From positions 372,001-436,000 of the forward strand of contig NZ_VJYI01000007.1 of NCBI RefSeq assembly GCF_008065375.1: a stretch of DNA of 64,000 nt, written 5' to 3'. Below, piece by piece: positions 38,250-47,450 of this stretch. The stretch's first letter is position 1; each line of letters starts with the position of its first letter. This stretch comes from Nonomuraea sp. SYSU D8015 (GTDB taxonomy: Bacteria; Actinomycetota; Actinomycetes; Streptosporangiales; Streptosporangiaceae). The notes beneath the pieces are model-generated. The model worked only from the letters and a program-made list of their open reading frames with translations. It did not search any database and was not told where the DNA came from. The position numbers and the translations under genes are program-made.

Positions 38250-38612
38250 ATGCGTGGACTGACCACCGCCCAGGCCGACGACATCAGGAGGGCCCTGCAC
38301 ACCGCCGAACGGCGCAGCGGGCTCCGGTTCGGGCTCTTCCTGGGGGAGCCGGTCGGGGGGCGGCGCCACTTCGCCGAACGCCTGCACGCCGCCCTGGGCG
38401 AGGAGGCCGACGACGCGGTGGTGATCCTGGTGGACGTCAAGGGGCGCGGGCTGGAGATCGTGACCGGCGAGCGCGCGCGACGGCGGCTGAGCGATGCCGC
38501 CTGCCGGATGACGGCGATGTCGATGGCGACCGCCTTCAGCGTCGGCGACCTGATCGGCGGCATCCTGTACGGCATCGCCTCCCTGGGCGAACAGGCCACC
38601 GCCCGCCGCTGA
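38250..38612 (+). CDS. DUF5130/TPM-like protein
   Basis: 120 residues from the ATG at 38250, with GGTGAGG upstream. The sequence LTTAQADDIRRALHTAERRS, GLRFGLFLGEPVGGRRHFAE and VILVDVKGRGLEIVTGERAR fits the DUF5130 family, distant relatives of TPM-domain envelope proteins. Functions with the small membrane protein upstream are likely. Biochemical role unknown. Confidence 0.8.
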   Translation: MRGLTTAQADDIRRALHTAERRSGLRFGLFLGEPVGGRRHFAERLHAALGEEADDAVVILVDVKGRGLEIVTGERARRRLSDAACRMTAMSMATAFSVGDLIGGILYGIASLGEQATARR

Positions 38613-38839
38613 CCCACCGCCCCCTGCGCGACCGTTTCGTACGCCGGCCCCATCGACTCACCGTCACACGCCCCGGCGCCCGCCGCGCTCGTGCACGCGC
38701 CGCCCAGAGTGCTGCACGCCCGAAGGCCGCTCCGGCATCCGGCTGTGCTGTGAGATCGCGCGGAGGCCGTGTCAGGGGCCGAGAGCGACGGGACCTGGCG
38801 TGACCGGGCGGATGTGGCCGAGCGGGCGCCGCGAGTGGG
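38613..38839. other. Convergent intergenic gap
   Basis: 227 bp between two convergent genes. I see no gene and no strong hairpin in it. Confidence 0.5.
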
Positions 38840-39790
38840 TCAGGTGCGTTCGAGGAGCGTGATGATGTGGTTGCTGACGCCCTGGAGGATCGTGGCCGGT
38901 GCGATGGGGGCGGCGGCGATAGCGGAGAAGAGGGCCGGCAGGCCCGGCAGGGGGAAGCCGTCGTCCTCCATGGCCGAGGCGCCCACCGGGTTCTTGTCCA
39001 GCGCCGTCCGGCTGCGTTCCCAGGCCTCCAGGACCTCCTCCGGCGACGGCACGCCGAACCCGTGCCCCACTGGCGCCGCATGCCGCAGCCGGACCAGCGG
39101 CGTGTCGGCGAAGGCCAGGGCACTGCGGGAGCGCAGCTGCAGGTCGGCGCGGGGCTCGGGCTCGATCCAGTCCATGGCCGTGCACGGGTTGCGGCAGGTG
39201 GCGACGCACACGGCGAGAGCGCCCGCGACCTGGCTGTGCTGCCGGTCGAAGTACGCGCGCCACCCCTCGCCGGGCTCCGCCGACACGCGCAACGTCCTGT
39301 TGGTGGCGGACTGCTCGGACTTGGTGTGATCACACTCCCGGTCCCCGATCACCCCGAACCGGCTGCCCGGCGCGCTCAGCCCCGCCGGCCACCGGGTGGG
39401 ATCCCCCGCGTGGCCGAGCTGCGGCTCGAAGGCCAGCAGCGGCAGGTATTCGCTCGCGATGTGCACGGCCGCGATCATCGGGCTCAGCTCCCGCCGGTGC
39501 CACCGCGCGGCGATGACCTCCAGCAGCAACCCGTACGCCGGCCGCAGCGACTCCAGCGCCCCCCGCGGCTGCTCGCGCGGCGTCTGCGGCATGTGGCAGG
39601 CCCGCGCCCGTCGCCTCAGCTCGGCGGGCACGACCTTCGCCTCGGCCGCGAAGTCCTCGGCGTCGAGCGAGAGCAGCCGGTGTCCGAACTCGCACACCTC
39701 GGCGATCTCCGCCGTGGGCGCGAGCGCCCCGAGATCGGCGAAGGCGTAACGGCAGGCGAGGGTTATGAGGAGATCACGAGTCGTATCCAC
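38840..39790 (-). CDS. Protein of unknown function
   Basis: 316 residues, soluble, not recognised. Visible features are an all-helical N-terminal third (LITLACRYAFADLGALAP), HHRREL-type basic patches, and a central Cys region (CVATCRNPCTAMDW). The C-terminal helical part ends ILQGVSNHIITLLERT. Separate promoter; 53 bp downstream of the Ser/Thr kinase stop on the same strand. Confidence 0.7.
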   Translation of the reverse strand: MDTTRDLLITLACRYAFADLGALAPTAEIAEVCEFGHRLLSLDAEDFAAEAKVVPAELRRRARACHMPQTPREQPRGALESLRPAYGLLLEVIAARWHRRELSPMIAAVHIASEYLPLLAFEPQLGHAGDPTRWPAGLSAPGSRFGVIGDRECDHTKSEQSATNRTLRVSAEPGEGWRAYFDRQHSQVAGALAVCVATCRNPCTAMDWIEPEPRADLQLRSRSALAFADTPLVRLRHAAPVGHGFGVPSPEEVLEAWERSRTALDKNPVGASAMEDDGFPLPGLPALFSAIAAAPIAPATILQGVSNHIITLLERT

Positions 39791-39843
39791 GCGACGACCT
39801 TCTCACGACTGGCGGGTGATCATGGACATCGAACGTGCGGCGG

Positions 39844-41130
<1,287 letters not shown>

Positions 41131-41340
41131 GTTCTTGAGGCTAACACCGGCGCTCCGATGCTCACGGCCCGACCAAGGAGGCGGGTAAGGACCTCTCCGT
41201 AGGGGGCGAGGTCTTTTGGGGGGAATTAGTGGCACATATGCGTCCTTGGGGCTGGCGACGTGTGTGGATCGATCCACCCTGGCGATCGGGTGACATTAGG
41301 GGGACCTGTCGTCCAGGATGGTGATCCGGCTTCAGGGGGA
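41131..41340. other. Intergenic region downstream of the glycosidase operon
   Basis: 210 bp between the end of the leftward GH31 operon and the leftward kinase gene. It contains the palindrome at 41264-41277, a short GGAC/GTCC stem and G-rich tracts. It probably carries the operon terminator and the kinase promoter. Confidence 0.45.
41264..41277. terminator. Palindrome downstream of the operon
   Basis: GTGGATCGATCCAC is a perfect 14-bp palindrome and can fold as a 5-bp stem with a TCGA tetraloop. It lies 64 bp past the last stop codon of the leftward operon. It could be a terminator or a binding site for the kinase gene. Confidence 0.4.
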
Positions 41341-44169
41341 TCAGAAGGCGCCTCTCGTCGTGCCGCCGTTGCCGCTGGGCGGGGTGGTGAAGGAGGTGTT
41401 CGGGCCGGGCTGCCACTGATCGGCGGTGTCGGGATAGCCGGACTCCTGGCGTTTGACGCACTTCCACTCGACGGTCGTGTTCGGCGGGAGCTTGCCGATC
41501 GTGGCCGTCCAGGTCGGGTACGCGGTGGGCGACAGCTTGACCGCGCCGGCCACCGACCAGGACCCGAGCTGCGGAACGCCGCCGACCGCGTACACCGACT
41601 GGCCGGGTGTGGTGGTGCCGTTGTCGCAGCGGAACGTCATCGCCGCCGGTGCCTGCCCGAGCGTGAACGCGAACGTCTTGGCCGTCGTGACGCTCCCGCT
41701 CGGCGCCTTGGCGACGATCAGGTTGCCTCCGGCGTTGTACCAGCCGCCGGCGGCCGCGTCGAAGGCGCTCTTGGTGGCGTGCTGGGTGAGCGGGGAGCCG
41801 TTCAGCGTGACCGCCGACGCCTGGGTGTCGGCCACCAGCTCCACCACGGTGGGCCGGCTCGCGGGCGCGCCGGCGTAGGTCCCGCTGGAGGGGGCCACGG
41901 TGACGGTGGCCGTGCCGCCGCTGAGCTGCTGGCTGATCCGCGTCGTGCGCACGGAGCCGTTCTTGTACGCGGTCGTGGTCCCGTCGTCCTCATACAGGGT
42001 GAACTCCGTGGACGCGGTGTGCGGGTAGACACGGGCGATCAGCTCGTTCCTGGTCGTCGCGTCGGTCCGTTTGCCCATGACGTTCATGGTCTTGTCGTCC
42101 ACGTGCATCTTCGGGATGATCGCCCCGGCCCGGGCGAAGGCGGGCAGCCGGAACACCCCGTCGACCCACAGCGGCCGGTCGGTGAACCACTGGCCGGTGC
42201 TGGTGAGCTTCTCGCCGGTGGCGTAGTCGTACCAGGTGCCCGCCGGCAGGTAGACGTCGCGCTCGCGCTCGTTCGCGCCGGCCACGACGCCGACCAGCAG
42301 GTCGCGGCCGATCAGCTTCTCATGGCCCATCTCGCGCACGTTCGGGTCGTTCTGGTGGTAATGCACGAGCGGCGGCACCACCGGCTCGCCGAAGAGGTGG
42401 GCGCGGTGGGCCAGCGAGTAGTAGTAGGGCGCGAGCTCGTAGCGCTGGCGGAGGTTGGCCAGGTTGCTGGCCTTGTGGCCGATCTTGTCGGGGGAGGTCT
42501 GCGCGCAGTTGCACAGGTTCTCGGTGTGCGGGCGCACCGGCACCTCGAACCAGGCGCCGTTCGCGAACCACTGCGTGTAGAGCTCGTTCAGGTCGGAGTT
42601 CAGCAGCTTCCTGTGGAAGCCGCCGATGTCGGAGCCGAAGTAGTCGATGCCGGACATGGACATGTGCATCTGGACGTTCTGCTGCTGGGCCAGCGCGGTC
42701 AGCTTGGAGCCGATGTCGGCCGACCACATGGCGACGCCGTGCCGCTGGATGCCGGCCGCGCCCGAGCGGGCCAGCATGAACGGGCGCTTGTCGCCGGAGA
42801 GGTACCCGCGGGCCACGCTCTCGGCCCACTTGAGGTTGTAGACGTTGTGGTAGTCGGCGTGGGCGTGCTTGCCGGGCAGCACGCCCGCGGTCCAGTCGGA
42901 CGCCTGGTACATCTCCGGCTCGCCGAGGTCCAGCCAGTGGCCCTGGACGCCCTGGTCGATGAGAGGTTGCCGCTTGAGCGCGTGCCAGTGGTCTCCTGCC
43001 GCGTCCTGCGTCCAGTCGATCATGCCGCCGTAGCCCCACCAGTCGTTCTGGGTGAGGTAGACGGGAGGGCAGTCGGAGCATCCGGATCTCACGAGGTGGC
43101 CGCGGGCGGCCAGGTCGGCGTGCTCGGGGAGGCCCTTCCCGACGTACGACTCCTCGATGGTGATCAGGCCGAGGCCCTGGTTCGCGGCATAGTCGGAAAT
43201 CTTGCTCGCTGGGTTGGGAAAAGCCGTCGTGTCCCAGGAAAGGGTGCCCATGCGGGTGTTGTCCGACGCCGGGGTCACCCCGCCGAACCACGGCACGTCC
43301 AGCACGAACCCGTCCACGGGGAACGCGTCGGCCCGCAGCCCGGCGAGCCGGTTGTCGATCTCGGCCCAGTTGTCGTAGCCGTACTCCGACACCCACATGC
43401 CGAACGTCTTCTTCGGCGGCACCGGCGGCCTGCCGGTCAGCTCCATGTAGTCCGACCGCAGGTCCGGCAGGTTCGGCCCGGTCATCGTGTACCACCTGAG
43501 CTGGTCGCCCCACGTGTCCACGGTCCAGGGGTCGCCGGTCAGGTTCCACTCCTGCTTGTAGACCTGGTCGAGCAGCAGGCCGTAGTTCAGGTTCGACGGG
43601 CCGACCGCGTACAGCACCGGGATCTGCGCGTTGCCGGCCGCCCCGTTGTCCTCGTCCCACACCCAGGAGTTGCCGAACGGGCCGCCCGGCGTGCGGGTGC
43701 GGCCCACCCAGTCGCCGTCGGCGCTGCCGCCCGTGAAGAACTGCTCGCCCAGCCCGTACGCGTTCTGCATCGAGCCCTTGGTGATCGTCAGGCCCTTCCA
43801 CGCCTGGCTGAGGTTGCGCGGGCACGCCTCGTACAGCAGCCGGACCGGGTCGGAGACCTTGACGCACAACGTCCCCGCCGCGACCTCCACCTTCATCGAG
43901 GCCGTGGTCAGCGTGTCGCCCGACCGGGTGAAGCTGGCCGGGCCCAGGTAGTCCTTCTTCGCCACCTGCGGCGTGGCGAAGAGCGGGGCGTTCACCCCGG
44001 GGCTGGTGCCATCGGCGAGCTCGAAGTGCACGAGGTCGTCGTCCAGGAACTCCACGATCAGGTACGCCGAGCCGCTGGCGAACTCCACCCGCTGCACCGC
44101 CGCCTGCGCGGACGACGCCTGCAGCAGCGGCACGAGCAGCACCGACAAGAAGGCGAGAGCGCGGATCAT
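41341..44169 (-). CDS. Secreted GH31 glucosyltransferase-like enzyme with C-terminal starch-binding domain
   Basis: 942 residues with a signal peptide (RALAFLSVLLVPLLQASSAQA). GH31 core: DGFVLDVPWFGG near 287-297, nucleophile D414 in HWLDLGEPEMY, likely acid/base D485 in MWSADIGS. This DLGEPE-type active site differs from the other two GH31 proteins of the operon. Residues from about 845 form a CBM20-like starch-binding domain (TPGQSVYAVGGVPQLGSWSV, VEWKCVKRQ). By comparison with the 6-alpha-glucosyltransferase/3-alpha-isomaltosyltransferase pairs that make cyclic alternating tetraose from starch, this is the better candidate for the starch-acting 6-alpha-glucosyltransferase. The assignment of the two roles is inferred. 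Last gene of the operon; its ATG overlaps the previous stop by 4 bp. Confidence 0.8.
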   Translation of the reverse strand: MIRALAFLSVLLVPLLQASSAQAAVQRVEFASGSAYLIVEFLDDDLVHFELADGTSPGVNAPLFATPQVAKKDYLGPASFTRSGDTLTTASMKVEVAAGTLCVKVSDPVRLLYEACPRNLSQAWKGLTITKGSMQNAYGLGEQFFTGGSADGDWVGRTRTPGGPFGNSWVWDEDNGAAGNAQIPVLYAVGPSNLNYGLLLDQVYKQEWNLTGDPWTVDTWGDQLRWYTMTGPNLPDLRSDYMELTGRPPVPPKKTFGMWVSEYGYDNWAEIDNRLAGLRADAFPVDGFVLDVPWFGGVTPASDNTRMGTLSWDTTAFPNPASKISDYAANQGLGLITIEESYVGKGLPEHADLAARGHLVRSGCSDCPPVYLTQNDWWGYGGMIDWTQDAAGDHWHALKRQPLIDQGVQGHWLDLGEPEMYQASDWTAGVLPGKHAHADYHNVYNLKWAESVARGYLSGDKRPFMLARSGAAGIQRHGVAMWSADIGSKLTALAQQQNVQMHMSMSGIDYFGSDIGGFHRKLLNSDLNELYTQWFANGAWFEVPVRPHTENLCNCAQTSPDKIGHKASNLANLRQRYELAPYYYSLAHRAHLFGEPVVPPLVHYHQNDPNVREMGHEKLIGRDLLVGVVAGANERERDVYLPAGTWYDYATGEKLTSTGQWFTDRPLWVDGVFRLPAFARAGAIIPKMHVDDKTMNVMGKRTDATTRNELIARVYPHTASTEFTLYEDDGTTTAYKNGSVRTTRISQQLSGGTATVTVAPSSGTYAGAPASRPTVVELVADTQASAVTLNGSPLTQHATKSAFDAAAGGWYNAGGNLIVAKAPSGSVTTAKTFAFTLGQAPAAMTFRCDNGTTTPGQSVYAVGGVPQLGSWSVAGAVKLSPTAYPTWTATIGKLPPNTTVEWKCVKRQESGYPDTADQWQPGPNTSFTTPPSGNGGTTRGAF

Positions 44170-47100
44170 GGGCGGGCCACCACCAGGTTGTCGAGGTTGA
44201 TCCCGCCGGTGTCCGCCGCGTCAAAGGCGATCTTGACGGTGTGGGCGCCTGCCGGCAGGGAGGCGGTCAGCGTGGCCGTGCCCCAGGTGTCCCAGTTCGC
44301 CAGCGCGGGCAGCGACAGCGTGCCGGCCCGCACGCCGTCCACATAGACGGTCCTGGTGGCGTTCACCGTGGTCGAGTAGCGGAACTTGAGCTGGTGGGCG
44401 CCCGCCGTGTCGGCCTTGACCTGGAAGGTCACCGCGTCGCCCGAGGTGGCGAAGCCGTCCGCGAAACCGGTGCCGGTGTAGCCGGCGTGGTCGGTGTTGG
44501 TGGAGGTGCCCGTGCCGGTCGCGAACTCGGCCTCGTAGGCCGCCTTGTCCACGCCGTTCAGGGTGACCGTCCGGCCGGAGGCGGCGCTCGCCAGCTTGAC
44601 GTGGGTGAGCTGCTGCACCGGGTCCCACCACCAGCCCTCGGCGGCGGCCTTGAGGTCGGCGAGGGTGCCGCGTGCGGTCGCGCCCGTCACCGAGGTGGGC
44701 TTCGTGCTCGCCACCTGCAGCGTGCCGGTCGTGGTCAGCGGCGGCACGGTGACCGTCACCGTGTGCCCGGCCCAGTTCTCGGCCGAGGTGACGGTGCGGG
44801 TGGTGTTCGCGCTGTCCTCGAAATAGGCGTACGACGTGGTGCCCGACGGATAAATCCGGAAGGTCAGGTTGGTGTAGGTGTCGACGCTGTTGCCGATGTC
44901 GCCGCCGAGTTGGTAGTCGGCGTTGAGGTTGAGCGGGATGATCGCGCCCGGCCTGGCGTAGACCGGGATCGTGTCCAGGCCCGCGTGGTAGGTCTTGGTG
45001 CCCGGGCCGGTGAAGCGGCCGCCGTTCCACAGGTCGTACCACTCGCCGGCGGGCACGTACACGCTCTTCGAGGTCGCGCCCTGCGCGGTGATCGGCGCGA
45101 CGAGCAGCTGCGAGCCGAACACGTACTGCTGGTCCAGGGCGGCGGCCGTCGCGTCGCGGGGGAAGGCGAAGCTCATCGCGCGCATCATCGGCACGCCCGT
45201 CGCCGCGCTCGCCCTGGCCTCGGTGTAGAGGTAGGGGATCAGGTTCATGCGCACGTTGGCGAACTTGCGGAAGGCCGGCACGACGCTCGGGTCGCCGGTG
45301 CGGGCCTGCACGTTCCACGGCGTGCGGGCCTCCGAGGTGCCCGGATTCGCCTTCTCCGAGTGATACTGCATGATCGGCGAGAACGTCGCCTGCGCGGCCG
45401 AGCGCAGGTAGAGCTCGGCGCTCGGGAAGCTCCCGGTGAAGCCCGCCATGTCCCACGCCGTGTACGGCACTCCCGACTGGCCCGCGCTGAGCTGGGCCCG
45501 CACCGCCTCCTGGAAGGCGGAGAAGCTGGAGTTCTGGTCGCCGGCCCAGAAGATCGACCTGGTCTGGGCGCCTGCCGTGCCGGCCCTGCTGAAGATCGTG
45601 CCGTCCGGCCTCTTGCCCTTGACGTAGGCGTTGTACGCGCCGGTGTAGCTGTTGGGGTAGGCGTTGTGCATCTCGTCGCCCTTGCGGCCGTCGGCGAAGC
45701 GCACGCCCCGGCCGAAGACCGCCTCGCTGCCGTCGGTCTTGAAGCCGTCGATGCCGATCTCGTCGAGGAGGTAGTCGCGCTTGCTCATCCACCAGGTCGT
45801 CGCGGCCGGGCTGGTGAAGTCGGGGATCATGCTGTCGCCGAACCACTGGCCGGTCGGGACGCGGTAGGGGCCGTTGGTGGGATTTTTCGCGACATATCCC
45901 TGCGACTCCGCGTACGCCTTGTCGTTGAGGTGCTGCTGCGGCGCGGCCGGCGGGTTGGTGTCGAAGTTCTCCTTGAGCACCGGGATCTGCCAGAGGATCA
46001 CCCTGATGCCCTTGCTGTGGGCGTTGTCGACCATGGCCTTCGGGTCCCGCCACGCCGTGCCCGGCGGGAAGGTCAGATCGCTGTAGGACAGCTTGCCGCT
46101 CCCGGGTGTGGGCGTGTACGTCGCGCCGTGCCAGATGTAGAACGTGGCCTCGTCGCTCCACTGCTCCAGCACCATCGCCGTGTGCGGGATCCGGTACGCC
46201 GTCGCGTCGGCCAGCGCGGCGTCCACCTCGGCCTGCGTGTTCCACTCGTTGGCCGACATCCACACGCCGAAGGCCCACTTCGGCGGCAGGAGCGGGCGCC
46301 CGCTCGTCGCGGTGTAGTCGTCCACGATCTCGGCCGGGGTGCCGGCATAGAAGTGGTAGTCGAGCGTCGAGTCCAGCCCGCCCCCGGTGTCCACGGTGAA
46401 TCCGGCCAGGTCGCTGAGGTGGGTGTTGAGGTTGAAGATCGCGTAGCGGTCGGTCGGGATGTAGATGCCGTAGCCGGCCGAGTTCAGGAAGAACGGCACG
46501 CTGAGGTAGGTGCGCCTGGTGGCGCCCTGGTCCCTGTACTGGTTGAAGACGTAATGGTGCACGTCGGTGCCGCGCTGGTCGAGCCGGTCGTAGCGCTCGC
46601 CGAAGCCCTCGAAGCGCTCGCCGGCCGGGGACATGAAGTGGTCTTCGATCTTGGTGATGGTCGTGGCGCCGTCGCTGGCCCAGCCGATGTTCCTGAACGT
46701 CGCGGGGTCGTACTGGCGGGTGATCAGCGTCGTCCCGTCGCCTTTGTAGACCGACAGCCGGTACGGCGACTTCTGGATCTTCAGCACCAGCGAGCTCGTG
46801 GAGATCGTGAGCGTGCTCGCGGAGTCGGTCACCGTGTAGCCGGGCACTCCGGAGATGTTCAGTCCCCGGCCGCTGGGAGCGATCTGGGTCCTGAAGCGGT
46901 CGGGTGCGGGGAACGCGAAACGGATCTTCGGGGTGAAGCTCCCGGCGCTGTCGCCGGTCGTGACGTCGACCGACGTGCCGTTGTCGGTGTGGCCGGTCAC
47001 GTTCGTCACCGTGCTCCACGAGGTGACGGTGAACGAGAACGGGCCGACGCTCTTCTGCCCGCCCCCGTTCACGTCCGCGTGCACGGTGTAGGTGATCTTG

Positions 47101-47438
47101 TCCCCGCGGGCGAAGGCACCCAGGCCGATCTTCCAGTAGCTGTTGCCGCCGCTGTTGTAGTCCCAGGCCGCGCCGATCGGGGTCTGGTCGACGCCGTTCT
47201 TGGACCAGGTGACCCATACCGACTGGCCCGGCTCGACCGGCCAGGTCGTCGCCTTGATCTGGACGGGCTCGTCGGCCATCGGGTCGCGGGGCACCCGTTC
47301 GGTGGGCTCGGCCGAGTACAGATCGTCGATCCCGGCCGGCCCGTGGTAGAGGCCGTCGAGCGCGTCGGCGGGAACGGGGACGAAGAACGATGACAAGGCG
47401 ATCACCACCACGATGACGGCCGACCGTAACCGGCTCAC
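44166..47438 (-). CDS. Secreted GH31 isomaltosyltransferase-like enzyme with CBM35-like domain
   Basis: 1090 residues from a GTG with AGAGGA upstream. A signal peptide (SAVIVVVIALSSFFVPVPADA) is followed by an N-terminal beta region and a GH31 barrel with MSANEWNTQ. The nucleophile is D569 in DGFKTDGSE and the acid/base D634 in WAGDQNS. The last 130 residues are CBM35-like (ADGFATSGDAVTFQVKADTA, AGAHTVKIAFDAADTGGINL). Candidate 3-alpha-isomaltosyltransferase that couples isomaltosyl units and closes the ring; a secreted isomaltosidase-type hydrolase is the alternative. It follows the intracellular GH31 gene by 12 bp. Confidence 0.78.
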   Translation of the reverse strand: MSRLRSAVIVVVIALSSFFVPVPADALDGLYHGPAGIDDLYSAEPTERVPRDPMADEPVQIKATTWPVEPGQSVWVTWSKNGVDQTPIGAAWDYNSGGNSYWKIGLGAFARGDKITYTVHADVNGGGQKSVGPFSFTVTSWSTVTNVTGHTDNGTSVDVTTGDSAGSFTPKIRFAFPAPDRFRTQIAPSGRGLNISGVPGYTVTDSASTLTISTSSLVLKIQKSPYRLSVYKGDGTTLITRQYDPATFRNIGWASDGATTITKIEDHFMSPAGERFEGFGERYDRLDQRGTDVHHYVFNQYRDQGATRRTYLSVPFFLNSAGYGIYIPTDRYAIFNLNTHLSDLAGFTVDTGGGLDSTLDYHFYAGTPAEIVDDYTATSGRPLLPPKWAFGVWMSANEWNTQAEVDAALADATAYRIPHTAMVLEQWSDEATFYIWHGATYTPTPGSGKLSYSDLTFPPGTAWRDPKAMVDNAHSKGIRVILWQIPVLKENFDTNPPAAPQQHLNDKAYAESQGYVAKNPTNGPYRVPTGQWFGDSMIPDFTSPAATTWWMSKRDYLLDEIGIDGFKTDGSEAVFGRGVRFADGRKGDEMHNAYPNSYTGAYNAYVKGKRPDGTIFSRAGTAGAQTRSIFWAGDQNSSFSAFQEAVRAQLSAGQSGVPYTAWDMAGFTGSFPSAELYLRSAAQATFSPIMQYHSEKANPGTSEARTPWNVQARTGDPSVVPAFRKFANVRMNLIPYLYTEARASAATGVPMMRAMSFAFPRDATAAALDQQYVFGSQLLVAPITAQGATSKSVYVPAGEWYDLWNGGRFTGPGTKTYHAGLDTIPVYARPGAIIPLNLNADYQLGGDIGNSVDTYTNLTFRIYPSGTTSYAYFEDSANTTRTVTSAENWAGHTVTVTVPPLTTTGTLQVASTKPTSVTGATARGTLADLKAAAEGWWWDPVQQLTHVKLASAASGRTVTLNGVDKAAYEAEFATGTGTSTNTDHAGYTGTGFADGFATSGDAVTFQVKADTAGAHQLKFRYSTTVNATRTVYVDGVRAGTLSLPALANWDTWGTATLTASLPAGAHTVKIAFDAADTGGINLDNLVVARP

Positions 47439-47450
47439 GGATGTTTCCTC

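Noticed and set aside
41260..47393. Open frames of more than 1000 codons antisense to the two secreted GH31 genes
   Set aside because: Same cause; the sense strand shows signal peptides, catalytic motifs and binding modules in order.
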